A DNA stretch of 64,000 bases from Panax quinquefolius (GCA_020205615.1 CM035173.1:30658293-30722292); one strand, 5' to 3'. Positions 20,846-34,560 are shown, counted from the first letter of the stretch. The notes: generated by a model not told the origin, from the sequence alone. Numbers and translations: made by a program.

Positions 20846-22556
20846 TTTGATGCCCCCAAAATAGGTATACATCACCCATCTTGAGTCGCCAAATACATGG
20901 TACAAAAATACAAATACAACTTAATAATACAACTGTCGTGTAAAATACGACAAAACATAAATTGAGAGTTTTAATAAGAATATTATCATCTAGACAATAT
21001 CCACACTCAAAGGAGTCCTCATTACATTTATTGTCACACTATTTAACAGAATAGTGAGGACTACTAATGCTATCATCTGGACCGTCACTCCGTTCCCCGA
21101 CTAGTCCCGCCACTACGTTCTCATTTCACGAAGAGAATAGTGACGTAAAAAGGTGAGCTCAACTAGCCCGATGAAATATTATGACTAAGATAATGTAGAA
21201 TAAATTATCATTAGTCTTCAACAATGTTAAACGATAAAATATAACAAACATCAAGTTTAAGCTGCGGTATGAACAAGCAATCCATTAAAAGAGTCAAGTA
21301 GAGAATAAATTCTACTATCTTTTATGTTTTAAAAAGGTTATTCATCACTTTTATCGGCGAGACTCGACAATAAATAATCCACATCATCCCTACACTACGA
21401 CCAAGGATATTCATTAGTATCACAACCACAAATTATCCATGCATTACGGGCGAGGATATTCGTGTATTCATCAATGGTTATGATCATGCCAACAAGCGTC
21501 CATCAATGCACTCACGACAATGAGGACTTTTACCACATCATTTGTAACATTACGATCATGATTATCTGAATAATCCCTGGTCACAATCATACCAAGTCCA
21601 TCTATGCACAACAGGCCACAGATGACTTTCAACATAATATAAGCATGAGGATGATGATGATGAAAATGATATAAGAATCCACTAAAACAAGTTGAAGAAT
21701 TAATTTATCCGAATTCAATAACGTCCAAATTGTCGACACGAATCTTTGCTTTGTAGAGTAAAATTCAAGAATGCTCGGAAGAATATTTCCATGAAAAGAT
21801 CTTTGGATGAAGCCTTGAATATCAAGGATATTTCACTAATTTCATGGAGTATAGAAGTCAAAGCTTTAACCAACCGAGTATAACGTAATATATGAAACGT
21901 AAATGGATTTTACTTGCCATGCGGTAATCCACGTAGACAGATCATTTCCACAATTTAATAAGAAATGAATAAGAAGGGTCATTCACCACGCATGTGGTAA
22001 TCCACATAGACAGGTTATTCCAACAGAATAATAAAGAATGGAATTACAGAAGAATTCACCATGCATGCGATAAACCGCACAGATAGGTTATTCCAACAGA
22101 ATAATAAACAATGGAACTAGGTCATGCATAAATGCACAGACAGGATATTCCAACAGAATAATAAAGAATGAAATAACAAAAGACTTCATCAGGCATGCCA
22201 TAGATCGCACAGACAGGTTATTCCAATAGAATAATAAATAATGGAACCAGGTTATGCGTAATACGCACAGACAGGATATTCCAACAGAATAATAAAGAAT
22301 CGAATAACAGAAGAATTTCACCATGTATGCGGTACTTATATCTGAGTTATTCAACATAATAATAAAGAATGGAATAATAGAAGAATTTCACCATGTATGC
22401 GGTTGCTTGGCATGACAGAGTATTCCAATATAATAATAAAGAATGGAATAACGAAAGAATTTCACCAAGTATAGGGTAGCAGCGTATCTGAGTTATTCAA
22501 TGAATAATAAAGAATGAAATAACAGAAGTTCTCTTCATGAATACAAAAGAAATAAT
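20846..22556 (-). repeat. E2 3' LTR, distal part
   Basis: Complement begins near the ...GGGGGCATCA terminus at 20,846. It includes repeats of the GTAGTGCA/TGCACTAC type (21,380-21,620) and the 70-85 bp tandem units (about 21,910-22,540) with GGAAC...GTTCC arms. Closely resembles the E4 LTRs in reverse. Confidence 0.82.
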
Positions 22557-24421
22557 TGTGAGGTTTTCGTGAAAATCAGAGTAGCAATCAAATTGCAAAA
22601 CGCGTGGCGAGCGAGATAAAATCGATTTTAAAATTATTCACAAACCAAATTACGGATCATTCTTTATGCATATTATTAATTAAGCGAAGAATAAGAAATT
22701 ATGAAATCATACCCTTGTAGAAACGAGCTTCCTCGTGTGCACAGAGTTCACCTCCTACTTCTCATGATCTCCTTGAATCTCCGGGGTAGATTCCTTCCTT
22801 TGATCAATGTAAGCCACCCATGTGTGTGGCCTCTATAGAGTGATCCACCAAGAGGAAGAGAATTTTTCAAGAAGATGGGATGTTGGCTCAAACCCTAGTT
22901 TTTCTTATCCCGAATAAGAAAAGGGGTGTACTTTCTCAACTCTTGGAATTACGTATATTGGATATCTAATATAAGACTCTCTCTTATAAAGATATCATGT
23001 AACCTATTTTAATTAAAATAAGGTATTATCTATTTAATTAAACCCTTTTAATTAAATGGGCTCCCTAATCTATTAGGGATAATTAGTTAAACTCTTTTAA
23101 CTAATTTTCTTTCCTAATCCAATTAGGAATAAATGAGATTACTAATATTAAATTAATTCCTAAACCTTTTAGAAATTAAAATAATAATAATTATAATAAT
23201 ATTAATAAGACTCCTCTTATTAATTTATATTTAATATTTCTAAAATATTAAATAATAAATATTAAGCTATTTAATTTATTCTATCACCATAGATTAAATT
23301 AAATATACTTAACATATTATTACAATTATGCCATTAACTTCTTAAATAATTATTCTTCCTTTTATGGTGTGACCCTTTAGGTTCTCCATATTAAACCTAA
23401 TTGTGAATAAATCAATTAGAACAATTCTAATCTCATTTAAATAAATAAATTAAACAAATAATTTATTTAAATAAATAATATTTATTCTACAATAGGGATA
23501 AGCCTCCCTAGCGATCAACGACTTTTCGGATAATATAGATTTCAACATTAATCATAAAAGAACCTTTGAGTTAATAATTCTTGGTCTGATTCAATCCTTC
23601 CACCATACTATGTCCCAATTAAATATAAGACATGGAATTACTGTCAAGTCTTATTTTATTTAATTATATGTATTTCGATTCCTAAATGAACAACTCCTAA
23701 TGAATGAAAATTAGAAACTACTTTCTAATTTCATTCCACCTTAACCAAGGATTCACAGGTTGTCATTTATCGAATCACATAGACATCTCTCCTTTTTACT
23801 AGAAGTGGTAGATTCTTTATTGATCATTCATTATCTTCATACATAACTTATTACACCCAAGCATACCCTTTGATATACTCTAAGAGTCTTAAGGAATAAG
23901 TCAAAGTGTAATTCATTATTTATAAGATACTATGATGATCTCAAGTCTGAGATCATTTGTCTTACTATCACTATAGGAATTCCTATTGACGGTAAAGTAA
24001 AACTCCATTAGGAATTCCTTAGCGAGTCGCGTTCGGTGAACTTATTCTCTAATAAGCACCTACATACTTGCTTTAGTGTCTCCACACAAATGATCATGAG
24101 ACCAATCATCCTCATCCAATGAAGCAAGCAACGTATGTACCAATCTATCCGGATTCACTAATCCCTAGTTAGTAATCCAATGATTGGGAACTATTTTAGT
24201 TTTAAGCTTTCAAGAATTTAGATCTCATTAGAATGATCATCATCATTATTCTAAAAGCGTTGCTTAAAACTATGGGTTTATCACATATTATTAAAAAGCG
24301 ACACCATGTAGATAATAAATTCCTTTAATAAATAATTCTTTTATTAATAAATAAATAAGATTGATTACACAAGATATGCTTTATCATCATACATGATTGG
24401 CTTGTATGCATAATACTTTCA
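22557..24421 (-). repeat. E3 3' LTR
   Basis: On the minus strand it begins TGAAAGTATTATGC at 24,421 and ends CCTCACA at 22,557. 1,865 bp, AT-rich, no coding. The 5' LTR partner is 1,868 bp; the visible differences are small indels and CAG/CTG-site changes. Confidence 0.92.
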
Positions 24422-24436
24422 ATCTCCCACTTGCAC
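24422..24436 (-). promoter_or_regulatory. E3 polypurine tract
   Basis: Complement reads GCAAGTGGGAGAT immediately before the 3' LTR, the usual copia plus-strand primer (AGTGGGAGAT). Confidence 0.85.
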
Positions 24437-25987
24437 TAAAGCCAATCGCCGTGGTATCTCATACCCATCAACTCTAAGTGACGATCAAACCTATTTTGTT
24501 GTGTTAACGCTTTAGTAAATGGATCTGCAATATTGTCTTGAGAGTCCACACGCCTCGGTGGCGTCTCCTCTTTCAATGATCTCTCGATCAAATGAAATCG
24601 CCGCAACACGTGTTTGGATTTACGATGAGACACAGGTTCCTTAGCTTAAGCAATGACTCCGGTGTTGTCAAAGAATAAAGGCACCGGTCCTTTAATGCTA
24701 GGAACAACACCAAGTTCGGTAATGAACTTCTTCATCCAAATGACTTCTTTTGCGACTTCACTTGCGACTATGTACTCTGCCTCACACTTTGAATCGAAAT
24801 TTGTCGTTTGCTTGGAACTTTTCCAACTCATCAAGCCTCCGTTTAAGGTAAACACATACCCGAAATGGATTCTTCATCATCTTGGTGCGTTTGAAAACTT
24901 GAGTCATGAAGCCCTCTAGTTTTAATTCGGACCCAAGTAAACAAGAAATACATCCTTAGTTCTTCTTAAGTACTTTAGGACATTTTTCATTGCCTTCCAG
25001 TTGTTCTTCTCTGGATTCGATGATACACCTTGTTACACTAAGTGCATGGCGACATCTGGTCTAGTACATATCATATATGGTACATGATAGATCCTATTCT
25101 TTGAAGCATAAGGAATCTTACTCATACTGGTTTCTCTCCTCAGTGTCTTTGGGGCTTGTTTCTTGGAGAGATGTATTCCATGGCTCATCGACATGAGACC
25201 TCTTTTGGAATCTTCCATGCTAAACCTTTTTAGCATCATGTCAATGTACGTTCCTTGGGATAAGCCAAGCATCCTATTAGATCTATCTCTATAGATCTTT
25301 ATCCCCAAAATATAGGATGCTTCTCCCAAGTCCTTCATGGAGAAGTGTTTAGATAACCAAATTTTAATTGTTTGCAGCATAGGAATATCATTCCCTATCA
25401 GTAATATATCATCAACATATAATACAAGGAATGAAACAGCGCTCCCACTAACCTTCTTGTACACACATGGTTCATCCTCATTTTTGATAAAATCAAACTT
25501 TTTGATTGTCTCATCAAAACGGATGTTCCACCTACGAGAAGCTTGCTTTAATCCATAAATGGATCGTTGTAGCTTACAGACTTGATTTGTTCCAACCTTT
25601 GAAACAAATCCCTCTGGTTGTGTCATATACACATCCTCCTCAAGTTTCCCATTGAGGAAGGCCGTTTTCACGTCCATCTGCCAGATTTCGTAGTCATGGT
25701 AAGTATGCGATCATAAGCAAAATCCGAATGGACTTGAGCATTGCTACTGGTGAGAAGGTTTCGTCATAGTCAACTCCTTGTCTTTGTTTGAAACCTTTTG
25801 CAACCAGTCGGGCCTTATAGGTCTCTACCTTGCCGTCTGCTCCAGTCTTTCTTTTAAAGACCCATTTACACCCAATAGGCTTAATGCCTTCAGGTGGTGA
25901 GACCAAAGTCCATACTTGGTTCTCATACATGGAGTCCATCTCGGATTTCATGGCTTCTTGCCATTTCTCTGAGTCTTTACTACTCAT
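24433..25987 (-). pseudogene. E3 copia RT and RNase H
   Basis: From 25,987: MSSKDSEKWQEAMKSEMDSM, IGCKWVFKRK and GVDYDETFSPVAMLKSIRIL (RVT_2 start); after a frameshift near 25,690, MDVKTAFLNGKLEEDVYM, KLQRSIYGLKQASRRWN and catalytic YVDDILLIGND, then LGEASYILGIKI. The RNase H part (24,436-24,855) reads SKCEAEYIVASEVAKEVIWM, LFFDNTGVIA and NIADPFTKAL. The frame is broken at about 25,690, 25,033 and 24,640, and a segment near 24,920-25,030 is degraded. Catalytic Asp residues of RT (DVKTAF, YVDD) remain. Confidence 0.92.
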
Positions 25988-26189
25988 AGCCGATTAAGTA
26001 ATTCAATGGATCATCATCATCTATGATCGTACCTCATTATCATCTTCTATGACAAGTCCATACCTGTCTGGTATTTTTTGGTACTCTTCCGATTTACGAA
26101 TAGGGTGTGGTATGAAGGAATCTCTACTTGATTAGGTACCTCACTTTGATCATGTATTTTGTGGTTCTTGAACTTCTTCAAGATATATC

Positions 26190-27060
26190 TTACTCCCATT
26201 TGACCCCTTCAAGGATAAACTCCTTTTCCAAGAAGGCGGCATGTTTCATAACAAACACCTTTTGATCACTTGGATGATAGAAATAATATCCCGATGTTTC
26301 TTTAGGATATCCCACAAATCTACATTTGTCAGATCTAGTCTGCAGACTTATCGTTTTCAAACTTTTTGACATAAAATTTGGACAACCCCAAGTCTTAACA
26401 TGCTTAAGATTTGGTTTCCTCCCTGTCCATAACTCATATGGGGTCTTGGGGACGGATTTTGTAGGTACCTTGTTAAGTAGGTATGCAGCCGATTCTAGGC
26501 CATATCCCCAGAAGGAAACTGGAAGGTCGGTAAAGCTCATCATAGATCGAACCATGTCCAACAATGTTCGATTTCTCCTTTCAGATACACCATTCATTTG
26601 TGGCGTCCATTGTGAGATTATACCATTTTCTTTGAGACAATTGAGAAACTCACCACTTAAGTATTCTCCTCCTCGATCAGATCGAAGAATCTTAATACTC
26701 TTACCAGTTTGCTTCTCAACTTCACTTCTGAACTCTTTGAACTTTTCAAATGATTCAGATTTGTATTTCATTAAATACACATATCCAAATCTTGAGTGGT
26801 CGTCGATTGAATGTAATAAAATAAGAATACCCTCCTCGTGCGATGTCGTTGTCATAGGTCCACATACATCTCGTGTACCAACGCTAACAACTCTGTAACT
26901 CTTTCTCCTTTTCCACTAAAAGGAGATTTAGTCATTTTACCCATGAGACAAGATTCACAAGTTGGATATGATTCATAATCGAGATAGCTCTAGGGAGCCC
27001 ATCTTTATCTGAACTTGGATAATCTTGTTTCATTAATATGACCAAGTCTACAATTGCCAC
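26190..27060 (-). pseudogene. E3 copia integrase
   Basis: The zinc-binding end appears as YPTCESCLMGKMTKSPF near 26,915-26,965. The catalytic core (complement of 26,190-26,855) shows the D-D-E set: SIDDHSRFGYVY, ILRSDRGGEYLS and NGVSERRNRTLLDM, followed by WGYGLESAAYLLNKVPTKS and the copia-specific C-terminal WGCPNFMSKSLK. This is a 221-codon open stretch; frameshifts separate it from the zinc finger and from RT. It would insert element cDNA into chromosomes if intact. Confidence 0.92.
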
Positions 27061-27299
27061 ATGAAGGTATAATTAACATCATCTCTTTTCCTTTTATTAG
27101 TTTGTTCAATTTGAAATATATTTTCATGCAAGTCAAGTATATAAAGTCCATTTACGCAAATTACCAACACCATATAAAACATTATCATTATAAATAAACA
27201 ACCTGTTGTTCTTTATTATAATATTAAAACCATCCATATCCAATACGTAGATAGAAATAATGTTTCTAATGATATTTGGAACAAAATAACAATTATTTA

Positions 27300-27500
27300 A
27301 ATTAATGAACTTGCGGTGGCGGTGCTAAACAATAAGTCCCTACAAACTAATGCGCAACCTTTGCTCCATTTCCCTCTCGTAGGGCGACCTCATCCTTGTT
27401 CGACTTTCTACTTGACCGGTCCACGATATTATTACATATGTGAGAACCACATTCGGTATCCAATACCCAAGTAGAAGATTGACTTTCGAGAAAAATTAAT
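27300..27500 (-). pseudogene. E3 copia protease remnant
   Basis: Complement of about 27,432-27,478 reads STWVLDTECGSHICNNIVD, the copia protease active site (usually WVLDTGCGSHIC) with Gly replaced by Glu. The remainder is frameshifted. Confidence 0.8.
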
Positions 27501-28370
27501 TTCAATCATAAACAAAACTTGATTAGGATTGAAGCTTCTCCAAGCTTCTTACGCTTTTGTTCGCAAGATAATCCTTGCAGTTCCTCTTCCATGGACTTGC
27601 TTATTGCAATGGAAGCAAATTCCTTTGCTAAATTGGATCGAGTTTCTTTGATCCTTCACTTTCGCCTTTCCCTTAGCCTTCTTGGATTTCTTCCTTTCGG
27701 AAGATACCTTGGGCCTCTTCCTTTTCTGGAAGAATCATCCACCAATGAAGACATGGTTCTTCTTGGATGGGAAGTGACCTTCACGAGCTTTTCAACATGT
27801 TAAGTAATTGAGCAAGTCGACATCCAACTTATTCATGTGAAAATTCACAACAAATTGTGAGAAGGTATCTGGGAGTGACTGCAAGACTAAATCTTGACTC
27901 AACTCCCCATCCATGACGAACCCAAGCTGTCCAAGACGTTCAATTAGATTGATCATCTTTAGGACATGAGTCTCAACGGCAGTGCCCTCGGTCATCCGAG
28001 ATCGAAAGAGCTCCTTAGATATTTCATATCTAGCAGTCCTACTTTGCTCACCATACAACTCTCCAAGGTGTAGTAGCATAGTAGGAGCATCCATGTTTTC
28101 ATCTTGTGTGCTCAAGCTTCGTTACTCGTGGATGCGAGCATGATGCATTGAGCCACGGATGCATCATCTTGCCCTTTGTTAAAAGTAGCAATCTCTTCCT
28201 CGGAGGGTCGTCTCTCGCAACTTTTGCGAGCATCAGGCGAATTTAGGACATAAGAAATCTTTTCAAATGATGAGAACAATTCTCGATTCCTTAACCATCC
28301 AGTGTAGTTCGGTCCGGTCGGTTTATTAGCATCAAGTATGCTTCGCAGATGAAATTAGTGAATGTGACAT
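27500..28370 (-). pseudogene. E3 copia gag (UBN2 type) with zinc knuckle
   Basis: An ATG at 28,370 (MSHSLIS) is followed after a frame change by NKPTGPNYTGWLRNRELFSS, typical of UBN2-type gag. A long middle open stretch (complement of 27,792-28,115) includes LLHLGELYGEQSRTARYEIS and QSLPDTFSQFVVNFHMNKLD. A CFHCNK...H zinc-knuckle remnant lies near 27,590. Gag forms the virus-like particle. Several frame breaks. Confidence 0.87.
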
Positions 28371-30188
28371 TTTCAAAATTGCATGTAGAAAGATAATATT
28401 TTAGCAAACATTCATTTATTAACTACCAAAATAAATTAGGTCTTATTTTATATTGGTATCTCCCACTATTTTCTTCAAACTATATTACCCTCATTTATAT
28501 AGTTCTATAAAAATCTAATTAAAGTTTTTGCCAAAGAGAATAAGGATCCCATTTCAAATGTATATAGCCTTGTGGTGACAAACAAACTATATATAAATAA
28601 ATAGGTAGACAACTCCTTGTCAATTACATCAACATGTAACTCCTTATGTTTTGCCTCTTGGATTATTTTGATCAGTGGTGGTGGCACATCCGAATCAAAA
28701 TTATCTAAGTTAAGTCCAACCTAGCACTTCCATATATTCAAAAAAGAAAAATATCGCCCTTGTGTTGACAACAACAAAACAATATTGTTCAATTTTCTTT
28801 ATAAGCATCAAATGTGATAAATTAACATCTTAAATACTTAATACTTGCCTTGTGGTGACACAAACAAACTCATATTAAATATTTAATACTCTATTAATTT
28901 TATCATGCTGTAGAAAGCGCGACGTTCGATATTCTAAATATCTTTGAACGCTTAAGACTTAATAAAAAACTTTGAGGATTTGTTATTATTTGTCTCATCT
29001 TGTTTAGCGTGCATGCAAATATATATATAAAATACGCGTCATATTATTAAACATCTGAAGCATGTTTGCATAATATATAATATATATAATACTAGCATGC
29101 ACATATAGAATACTATATTCTACCCGGATTGATTATGGACTTTTATTCTAGTTTGGTTCACTAGAGCCACCAAGTGAACCAAAAGGTCAAACCTCCCAAG
29201 GGTGCATAGAATAAATATTTAAATATAACTATTACATTTAAACCCTGGGCTCCATTACAAACGGGTCTTCAAGCGCTCCTTGATCTTGGTCTTGGTTCTT
29301 CTAAAAATTCTAACTAATCCTATTACATTAAACTATTTAATTTAAATAGAAACCTTGATCGCTGATCGAGGGAAGTACATAGGAGAGAGATAGAATTTAC
29401 ATCAAGAAGAAAACCGAAAAAAGGCGAGGCACGCAGAATCCCATTTAATAAAACCCATTCATTCAAACATCCAACTAAAATAAATCCAATCATATTGGTC
29501 AAATTGTCCATAATCAATCCCATTTATTATCATACATATCATCATATGTATCAATAAATTAAATCATTCCATATATATATGAGTATCATTTAATGGGCAA
29601 TTTTATGTTGCATGAAATCCAATTTCAAGATTAAAATAAACTCTTTTATTTTAATTTTAAAATTATTAAAATTAATATATATATATATATATATAACAAT
29701 TATATATATATATATATAAAAAGTCCAACTCTTTAAAAAGTGGCCGGACTTAGCTTTGCATTATACTTGGTCAAAAAATTTCCGGACCTGCTAAGTCATG
29801 TTGCTTTTCACGTTTTGCTCCTTTTTTTTTTTTATATAACAGCACACATCACCTGCTTTATAACAAAAACCGGATTCCTTTGTAAATAAAAGATTGCCAT
29901 GTTCGGTTTTTGAAGCTTCGGTTAACGTAATGCCCCTTGTATTTTAAAAAAATAAAATTCTGCAGTTTTTTTTTTGTTTTGGCAATCATGCCAGGTGCTG
30001 TTTTGTTTTTTTTGTTTTTTTGTTGTTCGGCGATCATGCCTTAAAAAAAAAAAAAAATTACCGAAAACTTTTTTTTTTTTTTTTCATAAAATAATAATTT
30101 TATACAACAAATTATGCCCAATAAATTATTCTAAATTCATACCCATACATATATAGAATCAAAATAATTAATAATTCGCATAAAGTTT
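28371..30188 (-). other. E3 long 5' leader, non-coding
   Basis: About 1.8 kb between the primer site and gag, unusually long for a copia element. AT-rich with (AT)n runs (29,040-29,090 and 29,675-29,720), a poly-T/poly-A pair at 30,000-30,085, and three CTTGTGGTGACA-type words (28,570, 28,760, 28,850). No reading frame of note. Confidence 0.6.
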
Positions 30189-30202
30189 GGCTCTGATACC
30201 AC
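30189..30202 (-). promoter_or_regulatory. E3 primer-binding site
   Basis: Complement reads GTGGTATCAGAGCC next to the 5' LTR: TGGTATCAGAGC matches the initiator tRNA-Met 3' end. Confidence 0.92.
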
Positions 30203-32070
30203 TGTGAGGTTTTCGTGAAAATCAGAGTAGCAATCAAATTACAAAACGTAGCGGAAGCGAGATAAAATCAGATTTTAAAATTTTTCACAAACCAATTACC
30301 CTTGATCATTCTTTATGATATTATTAATTAAACGAAGAATAAGAAATTATGAAATCATACCCTTGTAGAAACGAGCTTCCCTCAGTGCGAGTTCACCTCC
30401 TACTTCTCCGCGATCTCCTTGAATCTCCTGTAGATTCCTTCCTTTGATCGATGTAAGCCACCCAAGTGTGTGGCCTCATAGGTGATCCACCAAGGAAGAG
30501 GAATTTTTCAAGAAGATGGGATGTTGGCTCAAACCCTAGTTTTTCTTATCTGAATAAGAAAAGGGGGTGTACTCTCCAACTCTTGGAATTACGTATATTG
30601 GATATCTAATATAAGACTCCTCTTATAAAGATATCATGTAACCCTATTTTAATTAAAATAAGGTATTATCTATTTAATTAAACCCTTTTAATTAAATGGG
30701 CTCCCTAATCCTATTAGGGATAATTAGTTAAACTCTTTTAACTAATTTTCTTTCCTAATCCAATTAGGAATAAATGAGAGTACTAATATTAAATTAATTC
30801 CTAAACCTTTTAGAAATTAAAATAATAATAATTATAATAATATTAATAAGACTCTCTTATTAATTTATATTTAATATTTCTAAAATATTAAATAATAAAT
30901 ATTAAGCTATTTAATTTATTCTATCACCATAGATTAAATTAAATATACTTAACATATTATTACAATTATGCCATTAACTTCTTAAATAATTATTCTTCCT
31001 TTTATGGTGTGACCCTTTAGGTTCTCCATATTAAACCTAGGTTGTGAATAAATCAATTGAAACAATTCTAATCTCATTTAAATAAATAAATTAAACAAAT
31101 AATTTATTTAAATAAATAATATTTATTCTACAATAGGGATAAGCCTCCCTAGCGATCAACGACTTTTCGGATAATATAGATTTCAACATTAATCATAAAA
31201 GAACCTTTGAGTTAATAGTTACTGCATAATTCAATCCTTCCACCATACTATGTCCCCAATTAAATATAAGACATGGAATTCTTTGTCGAGTCTTATTTTA
31301 TTTAATTATATGTATTTGATTCCTAAATGAATAACTCCTAATGAATGAAAATTAGAAACTACTTTCTAATTTCATTCCACCTCGCCAAGGATTCACAGGT
31401 TGTCGTTTATCGAATCACATAGACATCTCCTTTTTTTTACTAGAAGTGGTAGATTCTTTATTGATCATTCATTATCTTCATACATAACTTATTACACCCA
31501 AGCATACCCTTTGATATACTCTAAGAGTCTTAAGGAATAAGTCAAAGTGTAATTCATTATTTATAAGATACTATGATGATCTCAAGTCTAAGGATCATTT
31601 GTCTTACTATCACTATATAAATTCCTATTGACGGTAAAGTAAAACTCCATTAGGAATTCCTTAAGCGAGTCACGTTCAATGAACTTATTCTCTAATAAGC
31701 ACCTACATACTTGCTTTTAGTGTCTCCACACAAATGATCATGAGACCAATCATCCTCATCCAACGAAAGCAAGAACGATGTATGTACCAATCTATCCGGA
31801 TTCACTAATCCCCTATTTAGTAATCCAATGATTGGGAACTATTTTAGTTTTAAGCTTTCTAAGAATTTAGATCTCATTAGAATGATCATCATCATTATTC
31901 TAAAAGCGTTGCTTAAAACTATGGGTTTATCACATATTATTAAAAGCAAAGACCATGTAGATAATAAATGCCTTTAATAAATAATTCTTTTATTAATAAA
32001 TAAATAAGATTGATTACACAAGATATGCTTTATCATCATACATGATTGGCTTGTATGCATAATAATTTCA
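30203..32070 (-). repeat. E3 5' LTR
   Basis: 1,868 bp, pairing with 22,557-24,421. On the minus strand it starts TGAAATTATTATGC at 32,070 and ends CTCACA at 30,203. It should contain the promoter, but no single TATA box stands out. Confidence 0.92.
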
Positions 32071-32698
32071 ATAATACCCCTTACCTTAGAAGAAACTGGA
32101 TATAGGAGTAGTGAAGTAGCGAGAATACTTTTCTTCTTTCTCTATAGTTTCTCTCTCTAGTTCCAAAGGAATTAAGTAAGAAATAATGAAGGAATGAACT
32201 TCTATTTATAGGACAATGGACTGAATAATAACTAATTCATGAAACGGTCCGATTTAATTTACTTTTTAAAGCAGACGGTCCATATTGATTTACTACTATG
32301 CAAAGATAAATAAAATATTCTAATAAAACAAAATCTTTTAAATAAAATATAATATATTCTATTTATAGTCTAATAAAATAAATAACTTTATAAAAGTATT
32401 CATTTTATATAAAAGATTTTTCTATACAAACACTATGGAGGCACTATCATAATAAAATATAATATATTCTATTTATTATCTAATAAAACAAATAACTTTA
32501 TAAAAGTATTACATTTTTTTATATAAAAAGATTTTACTATGCAAATACTATGCAGAGCCTTATGCAAACACTATGCATAATAAAATATAATATATTCTAA
32601 TTATTGTCTAATAAAATAAATAACTTTATAAATGTATTACATTTTATATAAAAAGCTTTTCTGTTTTATTACAATAATAATACTAATAAAACAAAATT

Positions 32699-32749
<51 letters not shown>

Positions 32750-33242
32750 TCCGTGACTTCATAAAAAGACACCTCAATATATTTAACAACATTTATCATC
32801 ATTATTATAATTCACAATATTAATCGACCAGTCGTTTCTCAGAAGAGGAGCTTTCAATAAGGATTTCTCCTATTAGCGGCAATTAAGTGACCAAACCTCT
32901 CTCGTTGGCGTAACTTCTAGACATCATTAATATTGCAAATAATAATACTAATAACTTTGTTATCTCAATTATTGATTTAATAATATATAAAATATCGACA
33001 ATAATTGAATCAAATAACGTGAGATACTATGCAACAATTCTTTGTAGCAATAATTGAACAACACCGAGTGACTTCTCACGTAATCATCAATAATCAATAC
33101 TGGTATGATGCTTTATGCAACCACGTATTACATATTTTTAACACCGGTGTTTCAACAGTTAACGGTAAAACTTCCGCCATTATTTTCATAAAAAGATATT
33201 TTTATCATTTTCTCAATCCGACAATAATTTCGTTGTGGGGTC
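32071..33242 (-). repeat. E2 3' LTR, proximal part, end deleted
   Basis: Continues the E2 LTR after E3. TATA box complement of 32,203-32,210 (TATAAATA); (AT)n of about 40 bp at 32,706-32,745. It stops at GTGGGGTC (33,242), about 210 bp before the expected LTR terminus (compare 16,780-16,992). Confidence 0.8.
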
Positions 33243-34068
33243 ATCTATGTAGAACTCCAACTTTTATGAATAAAGATAATTTTTCTATGAATATCATTTT
33301 TTTTGAATATTATGAAATAAATTTGATATTATGTTATAGTTGTGGGTAGTATTAGAAAATTTTGCAAAGTATGCAAGTTGTTATAAAATATTCGATTGGT
33401 CGGGGAATATTCTTTTTGTCAGGGAATATTCGTACGACGGCACAATCATTGGTTGACCCCACAACGAAAGTATTGTTGTAGTTAGAAAATGACAAAGATA
33501 TTTTATGAAAATAATCTATGGAGGTTTTACCGCTAATAATGTTGAACTATCCTAGAAGTAAAAAACAAAAGAATACGCTGGTCGCATAAGAGCACACCAG
33601 ATTGATTATCGATGCTTACGTGATAAGTCACTTAGTTATACCGCATTATTGCTACGATGGTGTTGATCATATCTCTCATATTATCGATTCAATTATTGTC
33701 ACAATATCATGTGCATAATATGTTATTTTATTAAATCAATAATTATGATTTACAAAGTTATTCATATTATTAAATTGCAATATTTACAATGTCTAGAAGT
33801 TCTCACATCGAGAGGTTTGGTCACCTAATCAAGCCGCCATAGGAGAAATCTTTATCGAAAGCCCTCTTTCCGGGAACAACAACTCGTTGTTAAATATCGC
33901 GGAGGTATATATTAATGATGGATAAGTTCGTGTTGATTAAAGATGAATTTGATAGTTTTATTGTGTTTAGATTATTTGTGTTAGTAGAAATTGACATTTA
34001 TTTCGATAATAATTGATGTATGGAGGTTATATTGTTCAATCGGGTATTCGGGGGACTTTTTTGTGTCG

Positions 34069-34194
34069 GAGTTACTATTCATGAGTTACTATTCACGAGT
34101 TATTATTCACGAGTTACTATTCACGAGTTATTATTCACGAGTTGCTATTCACGAGTTACTATTCACGAGTTACTATTCATGAGTTACTATTCAC
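34069..34194 (+). repeat. 14-bp tandem array in U3 of the E4 5' LTR, 9 units
   Basis: Consensus GAGTTACTATTCAC with C/T in the last position; nine units plus one degenerate. The 3' LTR has 13 units at the same place. Confidence 0.95.
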
Positions 34195-34560
34195 CTGATT
34201 ACTATTCACTCTAGTATTATGCATTCAGGTATTTGGGTACGATATTATTCCATGAGGAGATGTGCTAATTTTTCAGACTGTTGATTGAAATTATAATAAT
34301 AAATCAATATGGATTGTTGATTTAAAGTTTTAATAGTAACTTGCCCTTTCAGTTTTCCAAGAGTTACTTGTCTCTTCGGTGTTCCAAGGGTTAATTGCCC
34401 CTTCACAAATAGTAGTTGTCTCTTCAATAGTACCAAGAGTTATTTGCCTCTTCGGTGTTCCAAGGGTTAATTACCCCTTCGTAAATAGGAGTTGTCTCTT
34501 CAATATTACCAAGAGTCATTTTGACCCTTCGTTAAGACCAAGAGCCACTCTCAGTTTTTC

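Larger units (their letters stand above)
22557..32070 (-). mobile_element. E3: structurally complete Ty1/copia element (minus)
   Basis: Two nearly identical LTRs (22,557-24,421 and 30,203-32,070), perfect 5-bp target duplication ATAAT (22,552-22,556 and 32,071-32,075), primer-binding site, gag, protease, integrase, RT, RNase H and polypurine tract, all on the minus strand in the Ty1/copia order (integrase before RT). 9,514 bp. LTR similarity points to recent insertion, but the coding frame is broken in many places. It inserted into the LTR of E2. Confidence 0.93.

Noticed and set aside
26326..26898. 190-codon plus-strand frame opposite the copia integrase
   Set aside because: It is the antisense shadow of the integrase, whose minus-strand reading carries the D-D-E motifs.
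34069..34194. Regular 14-bp repeats considered as a CRISPR-like array
   Set aside because: Units are head to tail with no spacers, lie in a plant LTR and have no cas genes. A simple minisatellite.
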